Of a stretch of 64,000 nt of DNA, positions 49,985 to 61,587 are shown one piece after another. The first letter of the stretch is position 1. Every line of letters starts with the position of its first letter. Both the position numbers and the translations under genes were made by a program. The stretch is from Psoroptes ovis (Eukaryota; Arthropoda; Arachnida; Sarcoptiformes; Psoroptidae), in contig PQWQ01000003.1 in NCBI GenBank assembly GCA_002943765.1, forward strand, positions 992,001 to 1,056,000. Reading direction: 5' to 3'. The notes beneath the pieces were generated by a model. It ran no database searches, was not told the origin of the DNA, and worked only from the letters and a program-made list of their open reading frames with translations.

Positions 49985-51094
49985 ATGGCTAAACAATTCA
50001 CTGCCATAGCTTGCATCGTATTGATTGGTGCTACTGTTTTAGCTGTACCAAAAGATAGTTTTGAAGACAGCGGCGAAAAAGTTGTTCAACAAAACCGACA
50101 AAAACGTGGCGGTTATATTGAAAAACATGCCGGTTATGGTGCTTCACTCGGTGGTATGCGAGTTCGTGGTCCAGCTGCTGTTTACACCGGTGCTACTGGT
50201 GGTAGCCGTGGTATGACATATTCAACAGGTAGTTCAAGCCTTTATAGTTATGCTCCACGACGTGCTAATGCTGCCCTTTATGGTGGTATTCATGGTCCAC
50301 AAACCAGTGAAGAATCTTTGAAATTTGATGTGGGTATGACCCGATCAATGATCGCTGATGCCATGGCTGCTCGAGGTATTAGTTTGTATGCTGGTCATGG
50401 TGGTGTTGTCCCAGCTGCCATCCAATCACGACGAAACATCCAATTCTACGATGTTGCCTCAAACTTTGACGCTGCCGAACCAATCACTGTTGATGTCGGT
50501 CAATCACCAGCCTCACAATTGAACATCCGATTCCGATCATCATCTAGTCCATTGGCTGTCGAACAAGATCATGCCCCAGCTCCAGGATCAGTCCGAGAAA
50601 CAAGCAGTGAAGATGAACCACATGTCCTCCGACACACCGTTTCACGACCAATCTACCAAGAAGTTCACGAAGTTATCAAACCATTTCGACGTGTCACCCA
50701 AGAAATCCAACCAGTCCAAGAAAACGTCGAAACTGTCGTTGCACGAGGCGATGAAATCTCAGGAGGAGGAATTTCAGGTACTGTCCTTACCGCCGACAGT
50801 GGTGAAATTGGCGGCGGTGCAGGCTTCATCTCAGGTGGAGGAGCTGGACAAGGATTTGTATCTGGAATATCTGCTAAGCAGACCGGTTATGGATCTGGCT
50901 CGTATTCTAGCGGCTTGAGCCAAGGTGGTGCCATCATGAAACACAAGACCTACGGTACTGGTGTTCGACATGGTAGCTACAGCACTATGGGTGGTGGTGG
51001 CTATCCAAAAAATCAATATGGTCATCCAGATTCAATGACTCAAGTTCAAATTCCATTCGCTCGACGTGCCGCTGGTGCTGCTCGACGTGCTTAA
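49985..51094 (+). CDS. Dispersed member H of the glycine-rich family
   Basis: Single coding exon, 369 aa from the ATG at 49985. The frame begins at an ATG three codons earlier (49976), but a splice-acceptor-like TATAG ends at 49983, so the later ATG just inside an exon is preferred. Signal peptide MAKQFTAIACIVLIGATVLA. A short propeptide ends at a furin-type site (QNRQKR followed by GGYIEK), absent in genes A-G. The family blocks are VPAAIQSRRNIQFYDVASN, LNIRFRSSSSPLAVEQDHA, SSEDEPHVLRHTVSRPIYQE and VIKPFRRVTQEIQPVQENVE/TVVARG. The Gly-rich parts are longer and less regular (GGGISGTVL, SGGGAGQGF). Ends in ARRAAGAARRA. It shares the SEDEPHxL version with gene A. Cuticle-like role inferred. Confidence 0.85.
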   Translation: MAKQFTAIACIVLIGATVLAVPKDSFEDSGEKVVQQNRQKRGGYIEKHAGYGASLGGMRVRGPAAVYTGATGGSRGMTYSTGSSSLYSYAPRRANAALYGGIHGPQTSEESLKFDVGMTRSMIADAMAARGISLYAGHGGVVPAAIQSRRNIQFYDVASNFDAAEPITVDVGQSPASQLNIRFRSSSSPLAVEQDHAPAPGSVRETSSEDEPHVLRHTVSRPIYQEVHEVIKPFRRVTQEIQPVQENVETVVARGDEISGGGISGTVLTADSGEIGGGAGFISGGGAGQGFVSGISAKQTGYGSGSYSSGLSQGGAIMKHKTYGTGVRHGSYSTMGGGGYPKNQYGHPDSMTQVQIPFARRAAGAARRA

Positions 51095-51459
51095 ATTCAA
51101 AATTTATTACTTAGGGGAAAAATTTTATCAAAATACATCGATTAAAATATTGATGTATTGAAAATTTTTCAAAAGCAATCTAAGCCAAAAAATTTCTTCA
51201 ATATCAAAGTCCTGCCAAATACACAAACACACAAAAATTACTAATTTAAATTTTTTTCTCCATTTTCCCACCAAATCAAATCAATATATCTCATCAATAT
51301 AATAATATATTGACCATATTTCTCTGTTGTTCTTGTAATAATTATTATCATAAATATAATTATTATTGAAACAAATAAAGTTTTAAGTTAAATTTCTGAG
51401 TTTTATTTTGTTTTTAATTTCGATTTAAAAAATTGGAGATTTTGCTCATCCTTAATTTT

Positions 51460-51519
51460 ATTTTTAGAGGTTGATAGTAAACTATTGGTCAATTCATCGC
51501 CAACATCATTATCGCGCTT
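51460..51519 (-). pseudogene. Decayed extra repeat unit beyond a stop codon
   Basis: Minus-strand reading from 51519 gives KRDNDVGDELTNSLLSTSKN, very close to KRDNEVVNALTNSLPSTSDL inside the precursor gene just upstream. It is in a different frame from the stop at 51533, so it is now untranslated and lies in the 3' UTR or flank. Confidence 0.75.
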
Positions 51520-51532
51520 CTAAATTTGAATC

Positions 51533-53216
51533 TTAGCTGATTTGTCTATTGCCGCTGAGGTCTATTTGTGGTAATTTAGGCAATTTTGGTAATGTATCAG
51601 GGTCCAAAAGATTACCGTTTTGGGATAATTTCGACAACGATGGTAAGCCATTCACTAAACTTTGAAATGCACTATCACGTTTTTTTCGGACATTATTATT
51701 TCTAGATAAATCAGATGTAGAAGGCAAACTATTAGTCAAAGCATTGACAACTTCATTATCTCGCTTTTGTCGTTGAATAACGATGGATCTACGGCGTCTA
51801 TTACTGCTAAGGTCAACCTCTGGCAATTTTGGTAGATTCGGCAATTTATCTGGATCCAAAGCATTACCGTTTTCCGTTAATTTCGATAACGATGGTAAGC
51901 CATCCACCAAACTTTGTGCTGCACTATCCCGTTTTTTACGTCCTTTATTACCGAATAGGTTACTTGATGGAAATTTATCTGCATCCAAAATATTGCCATT
52001 CTCATCAAGATTCACAACATCTCTGATATTTGGTAAATTATCAGAATTACGGCGGTGACGATTCATCAATGGACTTTCGTTTGAAAATTTATCTTGTTTG
52101 AATACGTTACCATTTTGATCCATTTGTGTACTATCTTGTGTATTCGGTAGATTTGATGAACGTTTACGTCGACGTCGATCATCATCGTCACTTTCGACAT
52201 CATCGCTATTATTATTATTATTATTCTTACCATTGATATTATTATTATTTTTGAAACCACCGGGTGAATTGTTACGATTGATATCAAAAGGATCAGTATC
52301 ATTCATCGATGATGGTGCAACTACGGTATTATCTTTAGCAATTGAATCAAGGTTGTAATTAGAACTAGAGCTTTGAACATTATTGGAATTATCGGTAGTC
52401 ATTGACTTTGGATCGATTGTCGTTGGCATATTATTGGAATTTGAATTTCCACCGTTATTATTGTTGAAACCATTATTATTATTATTGTTGAAATTATTGT
52501 TATTATAATTTGAACTAAAATTACGATTATAATTGGCCGGATTCAAACGATTCGATGTGAATGCAATGTGTTGTGCTTTATAATGCATTTGATTAACAAT
52601 ACCATTCAACATGGCCATCATATTTTGATCGATACCATCACGATTTTCAACATTATCACCGAGATTTTTGACCATTTCTAAATTATTCAATAATCTTTGC
52701 AGGCGATTTTGTTCATTTCCATTATTATTGTTGTTATTGAAATTATTATTATTGAAATTATTAAAATTATTATTGTTATTGTTATTATTGAAATTATTGT
52801 TGTTATAATTATTATTAAAGTTGTTGTTGTTATAATTATTATTGAAATTATTATTATTATTGTTATTGTTACTATTATTATTATTATTTGAATTTTGTAA
52901 TTGATTAATCATTTTCTGTATTTCTTGTCTAGTTGCACGTATATTTCGATCCAACATTTGTTTAAGGAAATTATTGTCATTTTGATTTTGATTTTGATTA
53001 TTATTGTTGTTGCTATTATTATTATTGCTGTTATTGTTATTATTATTAAAATTATTTTGTTGCGATGACGGTTGAACAATAATCATCAATGTGATGACTG
53101 ATAAAACTTTTAATTTATTTAGAAAAAGAAATTAATCATAAGTTTGAAAAAAATGCAATTCAAAATCAATGAAAATACTGACCAAAAATCGGAGAAAAAT
53201 TCATGTTCTGCTTCAT
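51533..53216 (-). CDS. Asn-rich secreted precursor with serial basic cleavage sites
   Basis: Exons 53183-53216 and 51533-53106 (donor GTCAGT, acceptor AAAAG) join to 535 aa. The splice restores a signal peptide, MKQNMNFSPIFVLSVITLMI, missing from the single-frame reading. Residues about 28-300 are long Asn runs with FNNN/YNNN units around two short helical segments (FLKQMLDRNIRATRQEIQKM; NRLQRLLNNLEMVKNLG). From residue 322 six multibasic sites (RRRRKR, RHRR, RKKR, RRRR, RQKR, RKKR) separate repeat peptides with the core LPxxxxLxENGNxLDxDKxPxL; two start DSAxQSLVxGLPSLSKL. This is the layout of a multi-peptide precursor processed by furin/PC-type proteases. No known neuropeptide family was recognised; a matrix or silk-like role is the alternative. 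Confidence 0.82.
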
Positions 53217-53309
53217 GTTTTTGTTTTATGAAATTCTATTATCGAATTTGGATTTAAATTGATTAAAAAAACAAATTTTCAAAATTCAACTTTGATTTAT
53301 TTTGACCAT

Positions 53310-53316
53310 TTTTATA
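53310..53316 (-). promoter_or_regulatory. TATA box of the Asn-rich precursor gene
   Basis: TATAAAA on the minus strand, 94 bp upstream of the ATG at 53216. Confidence 0.45.
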
Positions 53317-53653
53317 TCAGTTTTTTTTCAAAATAATTTCGAAAATCTGACAATTCAAATCAATACAGATGTTTTTAAGTGTGTGGTGTGTTCGGCAAAT
53401 GCATCAAATCTTACCGTTTATTAACGTCATCAGAATTTAAAAGTAAGTTACAATTATTTTTTTGATTTCAAAAATTATCATTATTATAATCATAACTGTC
53501 AAATAACATAAGTGTCAAACCGAAAACAATAACAATGGTATGATTGAGCACCTAAAAGATGAATGAATGATGCACAGATGTTAATTTAAATCAAAAGATT
53601 TATTGAATAATTTGATTGATTGATTGGTTATTTGTTCAAGTTTTCATTTTGAT
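53317..53653. other. Spacer, no gene seen
   Basis: AT-rich DNA between the precursor gene and the 3' end of the first C1A gene. Confidence 0.5.
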
Positions 53654-55070
53654 TCATCGAATAAAAGCTAAACCAGCATAATATTGGATATTACATTTAT
53701 TTGATCCACGTGGTAAATAAAGATAACCATTACGACCCCAATTTGATCCCCAACTATTTTTTATGATCCAATATTTTTTTGTCCAACCAACTAAAACCAT
53801 TGAATGATTCGGCACATTTCCACAGTGGCCATGAAATGGACCACGTAAATGTTGTATAGACATGTCGTTCGTATTCATATCCATAGCAATTACAAATGGT
53901 CCATAACGAAGCAATATACGTTGAAATAATTCTTCTGAAACGCCATAAATTTGACACCAATCTGAAACTCTTATATAATTTTGATTATTTGGTTGACAAT
54001 GATAAGTTTGCTTCCCTGCATAGGGTCGTTGTTGTTCGAAAGCTATGCCATATTGCTTAATTAATTTCCATGCTTTTTCAGGCAGTGACCCTTGTTGACA
54101 AATATCATATTCAAAGCAATCTATAATTGATTGTTCACTTAGATCGATTGATTCTGGTGATATTTGACCAGCATTGCGTACTAAAAATGCACTTTCAACG
54201 ACTGCAGCAGCACTAAATACCGTACCACTTCGACATTGTAATTGATTACGTACAGGTGTTACGGCATTAAGATCAATCCAATTGAATTCTATTGGTATAT
54301 TAAATGCTGTACCTGGATCGTAACACGAATTTCTTAGATCAATTTGCGTTTGATTCATATTCGCTGATGTATTTCTTTCTGGATTGACACTTTTTAATCC
54401 ATTCAATTTTGTAAATAAATCTTTATCGAATAAGCTATTAAATTCTGCCGATGTCTTGAATGGAAAATGAGAATGAATATCAAAGAATTTTTTTATGAAT
54501 AATTAAAATACCATATGGGAGATTGATGTCAAACCCAAGCGACTTCTCAAATGTTTAGGTTGTTTCAAACAATTTTCAACATCTTTCAATAGTTTTTCAA
54601 TGTTCACTTCTAAAGTTTTCACCTTGGAATGTAATAAATTTTCCAAACTATCCTCTCGATTATCTTCATTATTACCGAGGAAAAGTTGTTGTTTCACATC
54701 AATGGACATCTATATAAAAAAATCATTAAATTGTGGAATGAAAGCATATGATGAAAATACATACAAAATAATCAAATATAATCCTGTTCCAATCGATTTC
54801 GGTCAAATTTAATCCATTGGTTTGCTGCTCTATATCGTCAATATTTCTATAAAATGAATAACTATCAATACAATCATTTACATCTTTAGAAATGATAATT
54901 TTTTCGAGATTATTTCGTAAACTTTTCGATAATTTATTATTACGATATATTATTGAACGTAATATTGATTCATATTTATTATCATCACTCGTCAATGATA
55001 ATGCTTGATTTACGATTGAAAACAATGAAAAAATTAAAATTGTAGAAAAGAAAATATTTGATTGATACAT
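53654..55070 (-). CDS. Papain-like (C1A) protein with Cys-to-Gly active site
   Basis: Exons 54765-55070, 54512-54709 and 53654-54454 join in phase to 434 aa. Signal peptide MYQSNIFFSTILIFSLFSIV. The region to about residue 185 ends in RLGLTSISHMTSAEFNSLF, the end of an I29-type prodomain as in group 1 mite allergens. The mature domain starts near IPIEFNWIDLNAVTPVRNQ. The oxyanion Gln (RNQ) and the first Cys are kept, but the catalytic position reads QCRSGTVFS: Cys25 is Gly (about residue 245), with the following Trp also changed. His (about 385, VPNHSMVLVGW) and Asn (about 401, IIKNSWGSNWG) are intact. It should be proteolytically inactive. The full open frame and kept fold residues indicate selection as a pseudoprotease rather than decay. 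Tandem partner of the next gene. Confidence 0.9.
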
Positions 55071-55204
55071 TTTATTTTTGAGATTTAATTGAAATATGGA
55101 AAAATTTATCCTTAATATCCAATTATTTTATATTTCAATTATCATTGGAAAATGTTTTTTTCATTTAGCATTTCACATTTAAAAATAGAAATACTAAAAT
55201 ATCA

Positions 55205-56702
55205 TTAATAATCGATAAATGTCATTGCAACTTCACCTAAAATGCCACATGTATTTGAATGTCTTGATAAAAAAAGAAAACCATAAATACCCCATTCAGG
55301 TCCCCAACTATTTTTTATAATCCAATAATTTTCGGTCCAACCAACCAATATGATTGCATGATTTGTTTTCGTATCACAATAACCTTTAAATGGTGATTTT
55401 AAATATTTCCATTTATTTGAATCCTCGATGGCAATGCTTCCATCTAATGGACCATACTTTAGTAATAATGTTTGAATTTTTCGATCATTATTATCAAATG
55501 AACTACACCAATCATTAATTTTGATTTTATATTTAGATTTTTTTGTTCGATAACATCTACCAGTCCAATGTTTTTCATATGGAACATCTCGTTCATCCAT
55601 AATTCCATTTCGAGCCATTGATTCCCATGCAAACCATGAAAATCCACCTCTTACACAAGTATTTCTATCCAAACAATCCAATACAGCTTGTTCACTAATA
55701 TCAACATCTTGTGGATGTATCATTCCATTACTTTTTATCAATATTTGACTTTCAATGGTTCCGACACCTGAAAAAATGAAACAACTGCCACATTTATACT
55801 GATTACGTATGGGTGTCACTTTTTGATCATCTACCCAACTAAATCTTTTAGGTATGCGATTCGTTTTTCGTATTCGACCACATACACGATTACCTTTTAA
55901 ATTAAATTTCGATGTTAAATTATTATTGTCACCAACATCATTTTCATAATGCTTAGACAATCCTACATAAGGATTTTTAGATGATAATTTTTGATTCAAC
56001 ATCGATTTGAATTCATAATCAGACTGAAAAAAATTTATAAATCGTAAAGAACATCAATTACTCAATCAATCAATTTACATACCAGATGTGATACTGATGT
56101 TATACCTAAACGATAGCGTTCATTTTTAGGTTTTTGCATACATTCATCGATTGCTTCAATTAAATTGTTAATATTTTTAGTTAGAATTTTCGTTCGCCTC
56201 TTCAATTCACGTTTATTTTTTGATGAGGATATATCTTGTAGCAACGCATTGGATGACATCTATCAATTGTGATCGTAAAAGTATTATTTTTTCAAATTTA
56301 AATTTAAAATAAATTCAAACATACAAAATATTCATAAATAACATCGGTAAGTGTCATATTGAATAGATCAATTTGTTGATCGCCAAACGAACTATCATAA
56401 CAATCATTTAAATCACTTCTTTGATAATTACTTGTTAGTGATTTTAATCGATTCATTGTTGTTTGCATTAAATTCGATGATGTTGTCAATGCTGTCGATG
56501 ATAATGATAGAATTTCATCAAAAATGAATTTGAAATCCAATTTTTGACGATTTTTCATTGAATTCTGTAGATTAGAGCTACTTGACATTAAATTTTTCAA
56601 TGATTCATAATCAATTTCATTGTCATAATGATGTGTTGCAACAACGAAATCGGCAACAATGACAGCAGATAAAATTAGTGAAATGAAAATTTCTTTCATC
56701 AT
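55205..56702 (-). CDS. Papain-like (C1A) cysteine protease, triad intact
   Basis: Exons 56325-56702, 56083-56259 and 55205-56023 give 457 aa; intron positions match the neighbouring gene. The start MMKEIFISLILSAVIVADFV (56702) gives a normal signal peptide; the open frame runs 18 codons further upstream. Prodomain end RLGITSVSHLSDYEFKSML. Mature domain FSWVDDQKVTPIRNQYKCGS with catalytic Cys about 266 (CGSCFIFS; the usual Trp after Cys is Phe), His about 407 (TNHAIILVGW) and Asn about 423 (WIIKNSWGPEWG). The propart (about 235 aa) is much longer than the about 80-aa propeptide usual for group 1 allergens. Likely secreted digestive-type protease; active by residues seen. Confidence 0.9.
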
Positions 56703-56855
56703 TTCCAAATTGAAAATTAAATGATTCAAAAATTTATGAACAATGATGATTGGCAACCATTATTGAATATTTCATTTCAATGAATTGATTTTATTTTTCA
56801 TAACATTTTTCAAATTTTGGGCTAAATTTAATAGTATTAAAAAAAATATCAAAGT

Positions 56856-57366
56856 TTAATGCTTAACTCGTCCCATTTTTTTATTCAAATTAATCATCAA
56901 TGCAGTGATAATTTCAGAATAATATGAACAATTTAATATGATATGATCTTTGTCATTATCGATGCTGACATTTAAATTGTCGTTATTACAGCCACCAATT
57001 TTTTCAATTTGTTGCCTTAATAATCGTATATGTTTCAAAAGCGGACTGATTTGTTTCAATAATTTTTCATCACCAATTTGTTGTAAATATTCAATCGATT
57101 TTTTCGTTTCACTTTCCAGCAAATCTAAACGTTCCAATAATGATAATGATTGATTATCGTCTTGTTTCGCAGAAATTTCGACGTATTTTTCAGTATTATC
57201 GTTATTTTGATTATTTTTGATTATTGGATAACCGATTGATTCAGATATCAGGCTAGATGCTACAAAAAAATACCGATTAAATAAATTTTTCAATTATTTG
57301 TCTTCCGAAATCAACTCATACTAATTTACCGATAAGAATCGTGATGAATGATTCGAAGTTATTCAT
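56856..57366 (-). CDS. Small secreted helical protein
   Basis: Exons 57330-57366 and 56856-57259 (donor GTAAAT, acceptor TTGTAG) give 146 aa. The junction yields the signal peptide MNNFESFITILIASSLISES. The mature protein is mostly helical: SLLERLDLLESETKKSIEYL, LLKQISPLLKHIRLLRQQIE, then a Cys pair region (GGCNNDN, LNCSYYSEIITALMINLNK). The first helix recalls groups 5/21 of mite allergens (size and helical content also fit), but the match is weak; the DC/NC-spaced helices also recall the N-terminal parts of the two C1A genes next to it. Function unknown. Confidence 0.7.
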
Positions 57367-57476
57367 TTTTTTCTTCTTTTAAAAAGCTTATTTTCATTAA
57401 ATTTTTGTTGCATAGCTTGAAAATTAAGAATTATAATTAAATACATTAAACACTTGAAAAATTTCAATTTCCATTA

Positions 57477-57484
57477 TTTATATA
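57477..57484 (-). promoter_or_regulatory. TATA box of the helical protein gene
   Basis: TATATAAA on the minus strand, about 110 bp upstream of the ATG at 57366. Confidence 0.45.
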
Positions 57485-60400
57485 AATTATCATTTGAAAA
57501 AGCGTGCCCTTATTATCTATCAAATCGTTATATTTACCCACTTTATATGTGAACTTGGAAACAGCAAAAATAATTGCATCAATTCAAGAGTCATATAACA
57601 GCTCTTTTTTTTTTGTTTGTTGATCAAATACCAAATCGTTGTGCCAATAATCGATTACAATCACGGTGATAATGATCTTAGAGGTTGATCAATCATTATT
57701 TCGGATTTAAATAAAAATAAAAATTAATCCTTTTATGACTTAATGCGTTTTAGTCTGCCGGACCTCTAGCCACTCGGCATCCATTATTCGATTTGAAGTC
57801 CAAATATTTTCAATTCAGTATTCCATCAAAATTTGAGAGCTTATATGGTTCGACAAAATTTTCTCATATTGATGATTAATGTGAGAAATTTACCAACCAT
57901 TTTTTCTTGAAAAATAATTCCAAATCTTTTCAAAATTCAAATTCTTCCGAAAGGCTTGAAGAATGAACTGTCCCCTCCAAAGGGACAGCAGAGCCATGAA
58001 AGACAAATGTCAATAATTTCAAAGTCAAAATTGCTTAACATCTATCCTATTACCAAAATTATTTAAGTGCATTCATTGCATTCATCATCATAATAATTAG
58101 TACTTTCTTATTGATTATTATCAACAAAAAATAAATCAAATAAATAAATGTCAAATATTTTTATTTTTAAATCAAAAAATTTCCACAAAGAAAAAACATG
58201 GAAAATTTTGAAATTTTAAGATTTTTTTTTGTCTTTCAAATTCCACCACCAGATGGCTGATGTAGTATCAAAAATATCTCAAAATACAAAAATTACAAAA
58301 TTCAAAAATTGAAATCCTAGAAAAAATTACATTAACCTTTTACCAAACACCTTAACGTATTGTTATGAAAAAATTTGTCATTTAAAATAATGATAATAAT
58401 AATAATAATATTACAAAACTACGAAAATTCAACACAAAAATACCTGAAAAAACAATGAAAAAAAAAATCACAAATTGAAAAAAAAACACATTATTTAAAT
58501 GATGATGATTGTAGATTGTAGAACAAAAAACATGTAATGAAAAATCATAAAAATAATTACAATTAAAATAATAATAATCATTATTATTAGTTATTATTGA
58601 CAGCAACGACCATCAACAAAGACTAAAACCTAAATAGCGAAAACATGTATAACCTTACGTTTATTGTTATCACAGGTAGTATTAAATGTGTAAAAAAATT
58701 GATATTAACTTCATGTGTCATCTTTTTTATTTCATTTTTTTAATACGTTTTTTCATTTATGTCAGGTATTTAATTTACCTGCCTGCCTGCCTGCCTCGTA
58801 CCATTTTTTGTGTTTGCATTGTCCATTGCAGTATTGCATTTGTTGATCAGTAATGATGATGACATTTGTATGTGTTTCGGATGATGATGATGATGATGAT
58901 GATGGCTGTTGTTGTTGTTGTCTTTACAAATTCAAGTGTGTGAATATGTGTAATATGTAATATTTCAAAATGTGTTTGTGTGTGTGTGTAAACTTATTAT
59001 TTTTTTGATGGAATAAATATGTGTGTGTTTGTGTATGTATCAAATGTTCATCCATCTATTGTTATATCGCATTGATGATAATGATAATGATGATTATTAT
59101 TACGATTACGATTATTACTATTGAAACAAATGATTTTTTTTTTCGAAACAAATGACCCCACACACATAGCAAACAAATATTAAATTGAAATAAAATACAT
59201 TTGCATATGTTTGGAACGTTTTTGCGTGTATTCTTTGAAATTATATTGAATCAAATGCCATTTTGTTTCAATTCATTGTGTGTGTGTGTGTGTGTGTATT
59301 TTGACGATTTCAATTTTGACCAGCGAAAAAAGAATAAAAGAAAAAATCGCTTAAAATTTGACAAACATATTATGACCAACACACACAAACACACATTAAA
59401 ACATATATTAAAATACACAACAAAAATATGCATACAATGAAATTAAAATTGATATTATTATTATTATCATTTTGAAATGAAATGGTAATAATCATTTACA
59501 AACACTTTATAACGTGTGTGTTTGTTGTGTGTGATCGTGGACAAAAGTACATGTTACACACACAAACACATCCCCAGAAACACATGTGTCATTTATGTAT
59601 GAATAACAATTTATTTTTATTGTTTTTTTTATCTTTTTTTTTGTCGAAGAAATTTTATGTTTGTTATCTTCTTTTTTTTCAAATGTGTTATTTTATTTCG
59701 AAGCTTTTAATTGTTTTTTTTTTGTTGTATTGTATTGTACATTTCAATATGTTGTAATTGATTCTCTGATCCCCTTTAAGGAAATAGCCAAAGAGTTGAA
59801 GCTATTTGAAAGCTCAACAAAGTTCTTCGATCGACCAGTGATCTTGTTTTGACGATTTAAGATGAACTTTCTGAAAATTTGAATAGGAAATGTCAAAGAT
59901 TAAGCTATGAACACTATCGATTCGATAACTTTTAATTTGTTGAACGTTGTACACCTTCACCAATATCGCCTGTACTTTGTTCTCGTGAAATATTATCATC
60001 CGTATGATGATGATCATGATCGTGACATATGCATATTAGAGCTTTTTTATTGAACTCATTATAATAAATTGTATTTTATTATTATTTTTATTATAATTAT
60101 TCGACATTAAAGACCATTATACTATATTATGACCATAAAATATTGCCCCGAAACAACCCCGAAATAAATGTGAATAGACGTCTATTTTTTTCGTTTTGTT
60201 TTATGTTTTATCAATTAACAATTTCAATATCAAAACATTTGTGATAGGAAAATATTTATTATTATTATCATTCATTTATTTATTATTATTGCCAATCATT
60301 TTGATCGAAATAATTATTACTATTAATTCCATTATAATAATAATAATGGTGAAACATATGAATGAATAGAATAAATGATTTATCAATGAATTAAAATTAA

Positions 60401-61587
60401 TTGATGAAATTTTTTCTATTTGTTTTAGTAATATTGGAAAATAGAGCTGATTCCATTTCGAAATATTCTTGTTTTCCAATGTTGTTCAATGAAAAACAAT
60501 GAAACATTGTACTTATTCGTAATATTTGAATTGAATCGAACATAACAATTCAATGAAAATGAAATATTTTAAATTTACACAAAAAAAACCTAAACCTGAA
60601 GATCATTTTTCATTTTCAAATTTATATTTGTTGTGTTTTCATTTCCATATATCAAATACACAAACGTAAAATGACAATTGAAGATACAATTTGAAATGAT
60701 AATCACCCAAGGAAAATGAATCGAATTGATGGTTAAAGTTCTGAAAAGAAAGAGGGGAAATGATGGTAAATTTTGAATGGTGGGGATAGCGAGAGCGAAG
60801 AACGGAGAAAATACGTTGAAAAAAAACAACGAAAATCTCCCGTAAAAAAAATAAACATATAATCATAATTGATGGTCAAATAAATAAATATATCCATTAA
60901 TCATATTATTTTCCTACAAATGTTGAAGGTTTATATATATGCGAATGGATAAAATTTTTAGTTTATTTTATCAAAATTGTTATTTATTTTAATTGTTATT
61001 ATTTGCAATTTCAAATTGCAATTTTGCTACTGTTTTTCGTTTTCAAATGATAATAACAATAATAATAATGATAAAAATCAATTGAATAACTATTCATGTA
61101 AAAAGCAATAACAAATGAAACGATGATAAAAACAAATGAAAACAATTTTGTACTGAAATAAACAAAATAATGAAATTTACAAACTAACGAACAGCCATAA
61201 TAACAGCAATAGCAATAACAATAACAATAACAATGACAACCTGTTGCACAATTAAATATATGACAAAATAAATTGGAAAATTACAAAAAACCAAAACAAA
61301 AAAAAAATGTCGTTTGTGTGAAACCAAACCAAAAAATGAGAAAAAAAAATTGAAATATAAAAATTGAAATTAAACCTAAAAAAGACCACCAAGGTGATAC
61401 ATACACCTGATATTTATCCAGAAATCCTATGGATATAATGATAAAAAATGGAAAAAAAATCATTATCCGTATCTTATAATGACAACTAATAATAATAATA
61501 AAAAAATAATTATTATTACACCAACAACAACATCAACAACAACGAAATAAAAAAAAATTACATAAAATTGTCACATACAATGAAATA
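57485..61587. other. Gene-poor AT-rich DNA
   Basis: Includes a less AT-rich patch at about 57740-58020 with a perfect hairpin CTGTCCC/GGGACAG (57969-57989), a TGCC tetranucleotide run (58781-58797), and GT, GATGAT and CA tracts (58885-58905, 58976-58990, 59277-59299). No confident gene. Confidence 0.55.

Noticed and set aside
52697..52891. Ile/Val-rich + strand frame
   Set aside because: Antisense of the Asn codon runs of the precursor gene.
57750..57790. tRNA-like sequence on the minus strand (GATGCCGAGTGGCTAG...)
   Set aside because: Resembles a D-arm/A box, but no acceptor stem or T-loop B box (GGTTCGAATCC) follows at the right distance.
59770..59852. Possible helix-turn-helix of a transposase (PFKEIAKELKLFESSTKFF)
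   Set aside because: Only about 20 residues look suggestive; the surrounding frames are broken and no catalytic motif is visible.
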